From Pinirhizobacter sp036499745 (lineage in GTDB: Bacteria; Pseudomonadota; Gammaproteobacteria; Xanthomonadales; Rhodanobacteraceae): a stretch of 64,000 nucleotides of DNA. The stretch lies in contig NZ_DASYDG010000031.1 of assembly GCF_036499745.1 (NCBI RefSeq), positions 88,511 through 152,510 of the forward strand, written 5' to 3'. The notes below the pieces were generated by a model. The model made no database searches. It had not been told where the DNA came from and saw only the letters and a list, made by a program, of their open reading frames with translations. Made by a program: the position numbers and the translations under genes. Shown here one piece after another: positions 8,755 to 18,134 of the stretch. Every line of letters begins with the position of its first letter. Within the stretch, counting starts at the first letter, position 1.

Positions 8755-11700
8755 TTACGGGCCGAACTTCTTCTCCACACCCAGCAGGATCGACTGGTTG
8801 TCCCGGCTCGTGTTGTCCAGGTAGTTCTGGTATTCGAAACGCAGCATCCAGCCATGCAGGGTCTGCAATGCCACACCCGCACCCAGCATGGTGTGGTTGC
8901 GTGACTGGCTTTGCAGGGTGGCCTGGTAGGTCGGGCCGTTCAAGAGATCCGCATAGCGCATGGAAGCCTGGCTGGAGCCTTGCAGGTCGTGCCCGAACTC
9001 GGCACGAAGCTGCGGTGCCCAGGTGCCGTAGTCGCGCTTGGCCGACCACTGCGCCAGCACGCCCACGGTGGCCGTGGAGGTGTTCACGTCCTGGCCCTGG
9101 TATTTCAGCGAGTAGATGGCATCGCCCGTTTCGGTGTAGCCCTCCAGGTTCGCCCGGGCAATATCCAGGCGTCCATAGGGCGTGAGCATCATGCCCTGGG
9201 CACTGTGCTGGTAACCCGTCGAGAACGAAGCGAACCACTGCTTGCCATCGCGGCTGCCATGCACCGTGTTGCCGTTGTCGGTGACATATCGGCGGGCGTC
9301 GAACGACAGCCACTGGTAGCCGACCAGGGCATCGGCGTAGAACGCTTCGGCCGGGCGGTAGCTTCCATACAGCGCCACGTTGTAGCTATCGACCGTGCTG
9401 CGGCTGGTGTGCTGGCCGATGTCCGATACATCGTGGCCATAACCCAGGCCCGCACCCAGCGCCAGCTTCTCCGTCACCTGCTTGTCGGCGCCCATGCTCA
9501 GGCCCGAGGTGGTGAAGTCGATGCCGTCGTCGCTGCTACCGGGCAGCATCTTGCCAAAGTTCACCGCGCCGCCGGTCCACACCGACAAGCCACCCGGTGA
9601 GCCATTGCTGGCGCTGTTGCCTGCGCCCTGATTCGGCGCAGCGTCCGAACGCGGGCCAGCGGGCGCCACGAACAAGCCGTTTCCTTCGTCGTCGCCGGCG
9701 TACGGCCCGCTGATCCTGCGATCACCCGGCATGCTGCTACCGAACATGCCGTTGCCGGACACGCTGCTGCCAGGCATGCCGCTGCGAGGCATGCCATTGG
9801 CGGACAGGCTGCTGGCCGAACTAAAGGTCACGCCGTTGCTGAAACCACCCAGGCTACCGCTGTGCAGGGCCTCCAGGCGGCGCTGGAAATTGTTGATCTG
9901 GCCCAGCGCCATGCGACGGGCGGAATCGGCCTGGGCATCGAGTACGCCAAGCACTTCGGCGTTCTTCGACGGGTCGCTGCGCAAGGTCACGTTGATGCTC
10001 ACGGTGCCCGGATCCGATGTGGCATAGGCGTTGGTCAAGGTGTAGCTGACCTGCGCCATGCCGCCGAAGGCCGGTGCCGCGGTGAATGACAGCTTGTAAC
10101 CGCCGCTGGCCGCCTGCACCGTGGCCGTACCCGCATTGGCCGGGGAGACCGACACCACCTTCGCATCGGAGAACGGCCCGCCGTGCGCCGTGGCGGTCAG
10201 GTCCACCAGCACCGTGGTGCCGGCCACCGTCGTAGCGGTAAGGTTCGGCGCCACCGGGCGGGCATTGACCGTGATCGTCGCGTGCGCCGGCTGCGATGCA
10301 CCGAAGGCGTTGCTAAGCGTGAAGTCGAAGCCGAACGTACCCGACGCATTCGGATCGGCGGTGTAGACGATGTCCGTACCCTGCATTACCGCCGTGCCAG
10401 AGGAAGGTGTATTGACCAGGGTGACCGCGGTAAACGGACCGTTGGTCGCACCCTTTGCGGCCTGGATGGTGACCGCCTTGCCGGCCAGCACGGTCGCACT
10501 CTGCGCCGCCGCCGTGGGCACCGAGCCGGGCACCACGGTAATCGTTACCGTGGCCACGCTCGACGTACCACCCGGGCCGGTCGCGGTGTATTTCAGTGAG
10601 TCGCTACCGAAGTAGTCGTGCGCCGGGGTGTAGACGATAGTCAGCCCATTGACGGTGGCTGTTCCATGCGCCGGCTGCTGGGTAATCGCCAGGCTGGTGA
10701 TGGGGCCGGTGTCGCCGTTGGTAACTGGGATGCTCTGTGAACCGTTTGCGTTCACCGTCGCGGTGCTGTTGACCACGATTGGCGCTGGCTGGCCGATGGC
10801 CGCGCTGTAGGCCTGGACAACCTGGAAGTTGTGCGAGTCGGTGGACGCTACGCTGAAGTTGAAGTTACCGGTCGCCGTCGGCGTGCCGGTCAGCGTCCCG
10901 GTCGAACTCAACGAGAGCCCGCCAGGTAGCGCGCCGGATGTCACCGCGTACGAGTACGGCCCGACGCCACCGCTGGTGGACAATACCTGCGAATACGCAT
11001 GGCCAACGGTGCCGCCCGGCACGGTGGCCGGGGTGATGGTCATGGACGGCCCATTGACCGTCAGCTGGAACGCCTGGTCCGCAGTCTGCGTGGCCTGGTC
11101 GGTCACGCGCACGGTGATGTTGAACGGAGTACCACCGGCCAGCGGCGTACCCTGGATAACACCGTTCGAGAAAGTCAGCCCAGTCGGCAGGCTGCCGCCC
11201 GTCATCGTGAACACGTACGGTGCCGCACCACCCGTAGCGGTGATGGTGTAGCTGTAGGGCACCTCACCCGTGGCCGAGGGCAACGTCGCCCCGCTCGAGA
11301 AACTCACCGCACCACCGGGCACCGCAATGGTGAAAGACTGCGTCACGGTCGATGCGGCAAGCCATGCAGCGTCGCCGCTCTGGTCGGCATTGATGCTGCA
11401 CTGGCCCGGCGCCTTGGTCGTCAGGACGCCCTGCCCGGTGACCGTACAGATGTTCGGGGTAGTGGACGTGAAGCTCACCTGCAGGCCGGACGTCGCGCTG
11501 GCGTTCAACTGCGGCGATGTGGCGAAGTTCACCGAGATCGGATTGGTAAAGCTGATCGTCTGCGGCTCCTGCGGTGTAACCGGATTCGACTCACCCGACG
11601 TGCCGCTGGGACCGGCCGAGTTGTTCGCCGTCACCGTGAACCTGTACAGCGTTCCGTTGGTCAAGTTGGTGATCGTGATCGGTGAGGTTGTACCGGTGGC

Positions 11701-14355
11701 AGTGAGGCTGTCAGGAATGGAGGTCACGGTATAGCCGGTGATCGTCGCACCACCGACATTGCCCGGCGGGGTAAACGAAACAGACGCTTGCCTGTTGCCC
11801 GCGGTTGCGGGGCCGATGGTCGGCGCGCCCGGCACGACGGCGTTCACCTGGAATTGCTGCGTGACCGTGGCAGCAGCCAGATAGGTTCCGTTGCCTGTCT
11901 GGTCTGCATTGATGATGCAGATGCCCGACGACAAGAAGGTCAGTGTGCCGCCGGCAACGGTGCAAACGAGCGGCGTGGCCGAGGTGAAAGCTACCTGCAG
12001 GCCCGAGCTGGACGACGCAGTCAGCGTCGGCGTCGTACCGAAGTTCTGCGAGGGGGGGGTGGCGAAGGTAATCGTCTGCGTGCCTTTCGGCGTCACCGGG
12101 GTGGACGGATCCGAATCCGGACCGGGACCTGCCGAGTTGCTGGCCACCACAGTGAAGGTGTACATCGTGCCGTCAAGCAGTCCAGCCACTACCACCGGAC
12201 TGGCGGTGCCGGTACCGGTTTTGTTACCGGGACTGGAGGTCACGGTATAGCCCGTGATCGGTGCGCCACCGGTGTTCGTCGGAGCGTCAAAGCTTACCGT
12301 GGCCTGTTCCTGGCCCGCCGTCGCACTGGCGTTGGTTGGCGCGCCGGGCGCGATCGCCGCCACGTGCATGCTGTAGGCCCGGCTACCGGTAAACGAGTCG
12401 GAGTCGGTGGCTTGCACGGTAAAGTTGAAATCGCCCGCCACCGACGGTGTACCCGACAGCGTGCCATTGGCGGCCAGCGTCATGTTGGTGGGAGGGGCAC
12501 CGGCACTTACGTTGAACGTGTACGACCCCGCGCCGCCGGAAGCGGACAACGTCTGGCTGTAAGCCGTGCCCACGGTTGCATTGGGGAGGCTTGCCGGCGA
12601 TAGCGTGATCGTCGGCCCGGCGATGGTCAGCGTGTAAGCCTGCGTGGTGTGATAAGGCGCGCCAGGTCCCGTGGTCGAGTCGTTCGCCTGCACGGTGATG
12701 GGGAAGCTGCCCGCCTGCGTCGGCGTGCCACTGAGCACGCCACCGGAGGATAGCGTGATGCCGTTCGGCAATGCGCCTGTCTCGGTGTAGCTGTATGCAG
12801 CCGTGCCACCCGATGTCGTGATCGTCTGGCTGTACGGCGCATTGAACGTGCCGGCCGGAAGGGTGGTCGGCGCAATCGTGAGGCTCGGCGCACTGATGGT
12901 CAGGGTGACATTGGCCGGTGCCGAAGTGAACGGGCCGGTGCCCGTTGAACTGTCGGTTGCACGAACCGGGATGACGAAAGTACCCACGGCCGTGGGTGTG
13001 CCGGTGATCGTCCCATTGGAGGCCATGGCCAAGCCCGGCGGCAGACTTGTCGTCGGCGCATAGGTATTGGGCGACTTGCCACCGCTCACGCCGGTCGCAA
13101 CGCTTTCGTTATAAGCCACGCCCGCGGCGCGAGAGGGCGGCGAAGTCGGCGTATAGGTAATCGTCGGCGGGCTCACCGTGATGGTCACGGTCGCCGGCGA
13201 CGATGTGCCCGCGCCATTGGTTGCCGTATAGGTAAAGCTGTCCGGGCCGGCATAGCCTGACGTGGGCGTATAGGTGATCGAGGTACCGGTGGCAATGGCC
13301 GTGCCATGCGCGGCCTGCGTACCCACCGCTACCGATGTTGCAGTGGCGCCGGTGATGTTAAGGGTGACCGGATTGGCTGAGCTGCCATAGGCAACCGTCG
13401 CGCTCACCGGGCCGGCTGTCGGCGGGGTGTTCGTCACCTGGATCGAAAGATTGTTCAAGGTGAAATACGGACCGCCGGGACCTGGGCTGCTATCGGTCGC
13501 GCGGATGGTGAAGTTGGTGGTGCCCACGACCGTTGGCGTGCCGCTGATAACGCCGCCGATCAGCGACAGGCCAGCCGGCAAGGTGCCGGACTCCAGCGTA
13601 TACGTGATCGGCCCCGTACCATCCGACGTCGACAGCGTGCGGCTGTATGGCGAGTTTACGGTGGCGTTCGGCAGACTGGGTATCGTCAGGCTGGGATTGG
13701 GAACGATGACCGGATAGCTCTTCGTCCCCGTCACGCTGGCGCTATCGGTCGCCGTAATGGAGAAGCTGTATGAACCGGCCTGGTTGGGAGTGCCGCTGAT
13801 GATGTTGCCACTCAACGTCAGGCCGCCTGGCAACGTGCCTGTCACGGTGAAGGTATAGGGAGCCGCGCCGCCCGATGCGCTCAACGCTTGGGAGTAGGCG
13901 ATACCCACGCGCGGCGTCACGATCGATGCGGGAAACACCGCAATCGGCGAGGTAGCAGGGCCGATGTTGACGGTGACGTGGTGAGTTACGTTGTCGGCAT
14001 CAGGAAAGTCAAAACTGTCCGTCGTTGCACCGTTGCCATTGTTTGTATACGTCAACTTGGCATGGACAGCATCCGCTGTCACATGACCGTTTGGCGTAGC
14101 GGTGTCGAGCGGATTGATGCCGATCCCGATAGGATCGCAAGCACTTGCGTCAATGACGATGCTGCCGCCCGATGCCATCGGCGATGTCGAAGGAACGGTA
14201 TTGGCGTCGGGGACAGTACGATCCGGGCAGCTGGCAGCCTGGGCCACATGGGGTAGCAGCAGGAATAATGAAAGTATCAGCGCCCAGGCGCGCGGCGAGC
14301 GCAGAAACGACATGGCGCGCGCAAGGATGCGCGACGGCGACGGGTGGTAATGCAT
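8755..14355 (-). CDS. Giant Ig-like-repeat autotransporter/adhesin
   Basis: About 1866 residues. The signal peptide is 'WALILSLFLLLPHVAQAA'. The passenger contains seven putative-Ig (He_PIG) repeats of the type 'LPxGLxLSxxGxLSGTPTxxG...F.V.ATDS', several 'ITYTPTxGYxGxDSFTYTA' repeats, and two fibronectin-III domains ('GAPITGYTVTSSPG', 'GGATITGYTVTSIP'), each leading into a 'LQVxFTSxTPxxCTV' module. A Gly/Met/Ser-rich linker follows, then a C-terminal autotransporter beta-barrel of about 270 residues starting near 'GLSVWTGGAVNFGK' and ending in alternating aromatic residues. It is a surface-anchored adhesin by family. ATG 14355 is chosen over GTG 14379 because of AGGG close upstream. It is divergent from the tail-collar genes. 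Confidence 0.88.
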   Translation of the reverse strand: MHYHPSPSRILARAMSFLRSPRAWALILSLFLLLPHVAQAASCPDRTVPDANTVPSTSPMASGGSIVIDASACDPIGIGINPLDTATPNGHVTADAVHAKLTYTNNGNGATTDSFDFPDADNVTHHVTVNIGPATSPIAVFPASIVTPRVGIAYSQALSASGGAAPYTFTVTGTLPGGLTLSGNIISGTPNQAGSYSFSITATDSASVTGTKSYPVIVPNPSLTIPSLPNATVNSPYSRTLSTSDGTGPITYTLESGTLPAGLSLIGGVISGTPTVVGTTNFTIRATDSSPGPGGPYFTLNNLSIQVTNTPPTAGPVSATVAYGSSANPVTLNITGATATSVAVGTQAAHGTAIATGTSITYTPTSGYAGPDSFTYTATNGAGTSSPATVTITVSPPTITYTPTSPPSRAAGVAYNESVATGVSGGKSPNTYAPTTSLPPGLAMASNGTITGTPTAVGTFVIPVRATDSSTGTGPFTSAPANVTLTISAPSLTIAPTTLPAGTFNAPYSQTITTSGGTAAYSYTETGALPNGITLSSGGVLSGTPTQAGSFPITVQANDSTTGPGAPYHTTQAYTLTIAGPTITLSPASLPNATVGTAYSQTLSASGGAGSYTFNVSAGAPPTNMTLAANGTLSGTPSVAGDFNFTVQATDSDSFTGSRAYSMHVAAIAPGAPTNASATAGQEQATVSFDAPTNTGGAPITGYTVTSSPGNKTGTGTASPVVVAGLLDGTMYTFTVVASNSAGPGPDSDPSTPVTPKGTQTITFATPPSQNFGTTPTLTASSSSGLQVAFTSATPLVCTVAGGTLTFLSSGICIINADQTGNGTYLAAATVTQQFQVNAVVPGAPTIGPATAGNRQASVSFTPPGNVGGATITGYTVTSIPDSLTATGTTSPITITNLTNGTLYRFTVTANNSAGPSGTSGESNPVTPQEPQTISFTNPISVNFATSPQLNASATSGLQVSFTSTTPNICTVTGQGVLTTKAPGQCSINADQSGDAAWLAASTVTQSFTIAVPGGAVSFSSGATLPSATGEVPYSYTITATGGAAPYVFTMTGGSLPTGLTFSNGVIQGTPLAGGTPFNITVRVTDQATQTADQAFQLTVNGPSMTITPATVPGGTVGHAYSQVLSTSGGVGPYSYAVTSGALPGGLSLSSTGTLTGTPTATGNFNFSVASTDSHNFQVVQAYSAAIGQPAPIVVNSTATVNANGSQSIPVTNGDTGPITSLAITQQPAHGTATVNGLTIVYTPAHDYFGSDSLKYTATGPGGTSSVATVTITVVPGSVPTAAAQSATVLAGKAVTIQAAKGATNGPFTAVTLVNTPSSGTAVMQGTDIVYTADPNASGTFGFDFTLSNAFGASQPAHATITVNARPVAPNLTATTVAGTTVLVDLTATAHGGPFSDAKVVSVSPANAGTATVQAASGGYKLSFTAAPAFGGMAQVSYTLTNAYATSDPGTVSINVTLRSDPSKNAEVLGVLDAQADSARRMALGQINNFQRRLEALHSGSLGGFSNGVTFSSASSLSANGMPRSGMPGSSVSGNGMFGSSMPGDRRISGPYAGDDEGNGLFVAPAGPRSDAAPNQGAGNSASNGSPGGLSVWTGGAVNFGKMLPGSSDDGIDFTTSGLSMGADKQVTEKLALGAGLGYGHDVSDIGQHTSRSTVDSYNVALYGSYRPAEAFYADALVGYQWLSFDARRYVTDNGNTVHGSRDGKQWFASFSTGYQHSAQGMMLTPYGRLDIARANLEGYTETGDAIYSLKYQGQDVNTSTATVGVLAQWSAKRDYGTWAPQLRAEFGHDLQGSSQASMRYADLLNGPTYQATLQSQSRNHTMLGAGVALQTLHGWMLRFEYQNYLDNTSRDNQSILLGVEKKFGP
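9725..9832 (-). repeat. Gly-Met-Pro/Ser low-complexity linker in the adhesin
   Basis: The coding sequence repeats short units such as 'SGMPGSS', 'SGNGMFGSS' and 'SANGMPRSG'. In DNA these appear as degenerate copies of GGCATGCCG. The linker joins the passenger to the barrel. It is probably flexible and prone to slippage between strains. Confidence 0.6.
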
Positions 14356-14649
14356 GATCCCTGTTTCCCCTATATGCACGAATTCGGCAAAAGAGAGAGG
14401 CGCTGCTTGGCGCGCGCTGCTGTCTACCGGATTCGAACTGTCACGGCTTCCCTAAGCCGTCCCCTTTTCCTGCCGCATTTCCTTGGCCGGCAGTGTTGCC
14501 AATCATCCGTCCCGGCGATACTACGCCGGATTTTTGGAGTGGTGTATTGTGACGCGCCGCACAGATAGCTTGTCAAGCTACCGTTGCTAAGTCAGAGTAT
14601 TTAACACGCTGCGGACCGAGAACGGCCGCGCGTCCACCAGGGGGAATTT
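14356..14649. other. Divergent promoter region, adhesin / tail-collar genes
   Basis: 294 bases with no supported gene. It should hold both promoters; no convincing -35/-10 pair with standard spacing is visible by eye. Bases 14560-14610 are A/T-richer than the rest. Confidence 0.4.
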
Positions 14650-15177
14650 ATGGCACAGGCTTTTCTTGGGCAGATCATGCTCACGCCGTACAACTTCGCG
14701 CCAAAAAACTTTGCGCAATGCAACGGCCAGACCATGTCGATCAGCCAGAACCAGGCGCTGTTTTCGCTATTGGGTGTTACGTACGGAGGAAACGGCAGCA
14801 CCACCTTCATGCTACCGAACCTGCAATCGCGGACGCCGATAGGCATGGGAACAGCTCCCTCGGGGTCGATGTATCCCATCGGCCAGGTCGCGGGCACCGA
14901 GAACGTTTCGCTGATCAACTCGCAGGTTCCACCGCATATGCACGTAGCCGCCTACAGCACGGCAAGCGCCGCGGCACGCAGTCCCGCCAATGGCCTGTAC
15001 GGCAACACGGGAAGCACCAGCATTTACGCCAATGCGGGCGGGGCACCCCAACAGGTGCTGCTGAATCAAGCCACGGTGAGCCAGGGCGGCGGGAACCAGC
15101 CTCATCCGAACCTGCAGCCCTACCTGGCGCTGAATTTCTGCATCGCGCTGAACGGCATTTTCCCTTCGCGCAACTGA
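14650..15177 (+). CDS. Phage tail-collar domain protein 1 (MdpB/tail-fibre-like)
   Basis: 175 residues beginning 'MAQAFLGQIMLTPYNFAP'. The tail-collar core is 'CNGQTMSISQNQALFSLLG' followed by 'YGGNGSTTFMLPNLQSRTPIG' and the C-terminal 'NQPHPNLQPYLALNFCIAL'. This matches the microcystin-dependent-protein-like family found free of prophages in many proteobacteria. AGGGGG lies just before the ATG. It is the first of three tandem paralogues in one operon. The function is not established; the family fold suggests trimeric fibre-like or extracellular assemblies. Confidence 0.88.
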   Translation: MAQAFLGQIMLTPYNFAPKNFAQCNGQTMSISQNQALFSLLGVTYGGNGSTTFMLPNLQSRTPIGMGTAPSGSMYPIGQVAGTENVSLINSQVPPHMHVAAYSTASAAARSPANGLYGNTGSTSIYANAGGAPQQVLLNQATVSQGGGNQPHPNLQPYLALNFCIALNGIFPSRN

Positions 15178-15193
15178 CCCTGGAGATCGCTCA

Positions 15194-15724
15194 ATGACAA
15201 CCCCTTATCTTGGCGAAATCCGGTTGATGCCCTATACCTACGCGCCAAATGGCTGGAACGATTGTGACGGCAGCCTGCTATCGATTGCCGAATACGATTC
15301 CTTGTACTCTCTGATCGGCACCGCCTTCGGCGGTGATGGTGTACAGACCTTCGCCCTGCCCGATATGCGCGGGCGCCTGCCTATCCACAATGGCACCGGC
15401 AATGGGTTAAGCACCTATGTGCTCGGCCAGAGAGCCGGTAATGAGTCCGTCACGCTGACACCTCAGCAATTAGCCGGGCATACTCATGCGATGTCGGCCA
15501 CTACCGCCGGGGCCAGCACGGGTGTTCCAAGCGGCAGCGTGGAGCTCGGCTCGATCAGCGGCGATGCGCTTTATACAAACAGCATCACCGGCCTGACTGC
15601 CATAAACATTGCCAACACCATGGTCAGCTTCGCCGGTGGCAACCAGCCTCATGAAAACCGCATGCCCACGCTGACGATGCGGTTCTGCATTGCCCTGTAT
15701 GGCGTTTACCCTTCCCAGTCCTAA
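15194..15724 (+). CDS. Phage tail-collar domain protein 2
   Basis: 176 residues, a paralogue of its neighbours: 'MTTPYLGEIRLMPYTYAPNGWNDCDG', the collar segment 'LYSLIGTAFGGDGVQTFALP' and the C-terminal 'NQPHENRMPTLTMRFCIAL'. It is the most divergent copy: the 'PISQN' motif became 'SIAEYDS', and 'QPYLALNFCI' became 'MPTLTMRFCI'. It starts 16 bases after the first gene, with GGAG at -12. Confidence 0.87.
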   Translation: MTTPYLGEIRLMPYTYAPNGWNDCDGSLLSIAEYDSLYSLIGTAFGGDGVQTFALPDMRGRLPIHNGTGNGLSTYVLGQRAGNESVTLTPQQLAGHTHAMSATTAGASTGVPSGSVELGSISGDALYTNSITGLTAINIANTMVSFAGGNQPHENRMPTLTMRFCIALYGVYPSQS

Positions 15725-15761
15725 ATCATCCAGGCATCGCAACCATTCAGGGGAATGCATC

Positions 15762-16295
15762 ATGACCGATTCTTTTACCGGCGAAATCCAGCTCTACGGC
15801 TTCAATTTCGCGCCAAGCGGTTGGGCGTTGTGTGCCGGCCAGATCATGCCGATATCCCAGAACACGGCACTTTTTTCATTGCTTGGCACCAACTATGGCG
15901 GCAATGGCACCAGCAACTACGGTCTACCCAACCTGCAGGGTCAGGCCGCCTGCATGGCCGGGCAAGGTCCCGGCTTGCAATTTTACGACGTGGGCGAAAC
16001 GTTTGGTCAGGAAAACGTGGCCCTGGTATCCACCGAGATACCGCAGCACAACCATACGGTGAACGTCTACAACCAGCCCACGGCCGCCAATCGATCAGGC
16101 ACGCCAAGCCCGGGAGATGCGCTGGTGATCCCGGCCAACTTCGGCCCCTTCACCACCGCCAATACCGCCGGCGGCAGCTTCTCACCACAGATGCTCGGGC
16201 CAAATGTCGGTGGTCAGCCGCATACCAATCAACAGCCGTATCTGGCACTCAACTTTTGCATTTGCCTGGCCGGCACATTCCCGCAACGGCCCTGA
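15762..16295 (+). CDS. Phage tail-collar domain protein 3
   Basis: 177 residues, the third tandem paralogue: 'MTDSFTGEIQLYGFNFAPSG', 'GQIMPISQNTALFSLLGTNY' and 'PNLQGQAACMAGQGPGLQFY'. The start ATG 15762 has AGGGGA upstream and matches the paralogues; the frame stays open further upstream, but that part is non-homologous. It ends 2 bases before the GNAT gene, so the two are translationally linked. Confidence 0.88.
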   Translation: MTDSFTGEIQLYGFNFAPSGWALCAGQIMPISQNTALFSLLGTNYGGNGTSNYGLPNLQGQAACMAGQGPGLQFYDVGETFGQENVALVSTEIPQHNHTVNVYNQPTAANRSGTPSPGDALVIPANFGPFTTANTAGGSFSPQMLGPNVGGQPHTNQQPYLALNFCICLAGTFPQRP

Positions 16296-16297
16296 AT

Positions 16298-16834
16298 ATG
16301 CAAATACCGGCGTTCCCGCCCGGGCGGGAACTACCGTTTCGGACAACGGCCCCACTCGACGAGCACGAGTTGGGGCTGCGTTGCGCGGACACTGCCGATC
16401 TTCCCTTCCTGCGACGGCTGTATGCGGCATCGCGCGCTCCGGAGTTTGCCGGCATACCCTGGCCTGGGGAAACCAGGCAAGTCTTCTTCGATAGCCAGTT
16501 CGACATGCAGCACCGTCACTATGTGACGTGCTATGCATCGGCGGATTTCCTGATCGTGCTTCGTCGCGGCGCTCCGATCGGGCGGCTGTACCTGCATCAA
16601 TCAGGGCGGGAGCTATGCATTGTGGACATCCTGCTTGAGCAGGCGTTTCAAGGTCGCGGGATTGGTTCGGCATTGCTGCATTGGGCGCAGGCCAGCGCGC
16701 GTGAGCGCAAGCTGGCGGCCCTTACGTTGCACGTTGAACTACGCAATGAAGCTGCAAGGCGCCTCTACGAGCGGCACGGATTCGTTGCCGGCGACGTCGA
16801 TGGCGCTCATCTACGGATGACCTGGCAGCCCTGA
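16298..16834 (+). CDS. GNAT family N-acetyltransferase (tail-collar operon)
   Basis: 178 residues. The acetyl-CoA loop is 'QAFQGRGIGSALL' (Q/RxxGxG/A), followed by 'LHVELRNEAARRLYERHGF', typical of GNAT proteins of the RimI type. It is the fourth gene of the collar operon; the same order of collar genes then a GNAT gene recurs in related genomes as I recall it. It may acetylate the collar proteins or something they bind, which is inference. Confidence 0.87.
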   Translation: MQIPAFPPGRELPFRTTAPLDEHELGLRCADTADLPFLRRLYAASRAPEFAGIPWPGETRQVFFDSQFDMQHRHYVTCYASADFLIVLRRGAPIGRLYLHQSGRELCIVDILLEQAFQGRGIGSALLHWAQASARERKLAALTLHVELRNEAARRLYERHGFVAGDVDGAHLRMTWQP

Positions 16835-16845
16835 CGAGGGATCGG

Positions 16846-17139
16846 CTAGTTGAACAAAGCCTGGTAAATGAATCCATCCTTGTCGCGAGCGATGGGTACC
16901 AGGAAAATACCGAATTCGCCCATCGCATTATTGCTCATGGTGTAGATCCGCTGCGGAAACACCACCGCCGCCTCGTGGCGGAACAACAGCGAAAACGGCG
17001 AGCGCACCAGGCCCTGGACCGGATGGTGCTGGATAGGCCTGGCCTCGACCAGGACGAACGGCGAGCGGACGTTCTCGATCTCGACCATGAAGGTCTCGTT
17101 GAGATGGGCCGCGAATTGGTCCAAACGAAGCAACTGCAT
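16846..17139 (-). CDS. DUF6916-like small protein
   Basis: 97 residues: 'MQLLRLDQFAAHLNETFMVE' with the C-terminal 'GEFGIFLVPIARDKDG'. This fits the DUF6916 family, which accompanies tail-collar/GNAT cassettes: a small all-beta protein with the pattern L..F....G..F.V and a conserved end 'F.VPI..D..G..Y.A.F'. The start ATG 17139 has AGGGGG at -12. It converges on the GNAT gene with an 11-base gap. The function is unknown. Confidence 0.75.
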   Translation of the reverse strand: MQLLRLDQFAAHLNETFMVEIENVRSPFVLVEARPIQHHPVQGLVRSPFSLLFRHEAAVVFPQRIYTMSNNAMGEFGIFLVPIARDKDGFIYQALFN

Positions 17140-17186
17140 GAAATTCCCCCTGTAGCTGACGAGCATGCCCAAGCCCGGGCGCGCTT

Positions 17187-18041
17187 TCAAGCCTCGGTGT
17201 CGCCGTTCACCGCAAGGTCCGCGCACACGGCGGCGGTGAAATCATCGGCTGGAAACGTGCAGTCGATCCGTATCTCATCGAGGGTCACATCGTAAGGAGC
17301 TGCGAAGGTAGTGAATGTTTCAAAGAAGCGCAGCTCACCCATATCGCTGTGGAAGGTAAAGGTGACGATGGGCGAAGGTTCATCGCCCAGTTCGCGGTCC
17401 CGCCAGCGCGCCGGCACGTCGGGGTAGGCAAAAATCTCATCGAGCAACTGGTGCGTCCGGCGATCGGTCGGGTTGGCGGTGAGATCGTCGTGCAGGTGCC
17501 GGATGAAGCGGGCGGCTACTTCATGCCAGTTGACGATCACCGGCCGGAAGTCGTCGGGGTCGAAAATCTGGTGCAGGAGATTGTTGTGCCGCAGCGCGCG
17601 GCCTTTCATCAGGACCTGGTTGAGCCTGATGGCTGCCTTGTTCGTGGCCAGCACATCCCAATGCCGGCTCACCACGAAAGCCGGATAGGGCTCCTGGTGC
17701 GCCAGGATCAGGTCCACCGCCTGGCGAACGCGGTCAAGGGCGGGGGCGGTCAACGAGCGTTCCGGGTGCATGGCTGAAAAACCTGCCGCACGCAGCAGCG
17801 CGTTGCGCTCCCTGAGCGGCATCCCCAGCGCGTCGGCCAGGCGCGATACCGTGTCACGGCTGGCGCGCGCTTTGCCGGTTTCGACACAGCTCAAGTGCCG
17901 GGTAGATATGCCCGTTTCCAGCGCCAGGTCGAGCTGGCTCAGGCGTCGCGCCGCGCGCCACTCGCGCAGCAACGCGCCGATCGGCGGATGGGAGGCAGTG
18001 GCCTGGGGCGTGGCGATGACGAATCCTTCGAGCGATGCCAT
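17187..18041 (-). CDS. XRE family regulator with MmyB-like ligand-binding domain
   Basis: 284 residues. The N-terminal helix-turn-helix is 'RRLSQLDLALETGISTRHLS' at about 34-53. The MmyB-like PAS/LBD domain includes 'EPYPAFVVSRHWDVLATN' and the C-terminal 'FHSDMGELRFFETFTTFAAP'. These regulators usually control a neighbouring oxidoreductase or redox gene. Here no clear target lies beside it, apart from the DUF6916 gene 47 bases downstream on the same strand. Confidence 0.92.
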   Translation of the reverse strand: MASLEGFVIATPQATASHPPIGALLREWRAARRLSQLDLALETGISTRHLSCVETGKARASRDTVSRLADALGMPLRERNALLRAAGFSAMHPERSLTAPALDRVRQAVDLILAHQEPYPAFVVSRHWDVLATNKAAIRLNQVLMKGRALRHNNLLHQIFDPDDFRPVIVNWHEVAARFIRHLHDDLTANPTDRRTHQLLDEIFAYPDVPARWRDRELGDEPSPIVTFTFHSDMGELRFFETFTTFAAPYDVTLDEIRIDCTFPADDFTAAVCADLAVNGDTEA

Positions 18042-18134
18042 CCAAGCATAACCTCAGGATATTCCCGGCTGCAAAAAGCACCACCCCCGCCATCCATGCT
18101 GAACCCCGCACCGGTGTCGTTCCGGCCCCGAGGT

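Noticed and set aside
10829..12603. Several long plus-strand frames opposite the adhesin gene
   Set aside because: They mirror the repeat structure of the real minus-strand gene and have biased, Val/Arg-rich translations.
8755..14355. Repeated DNA that might suggest a CRISPR or tandem-repeat array
   Set aside because: The repeats are degenerate, in frame and encode Ig/FN3 modules; there are no spacers of constant length.
14650..16295. Prophage
   Set aside because: Only tail-collar domain genes are present; no other structural, lysis or integration genes, and no attachment-site repeats were seen.
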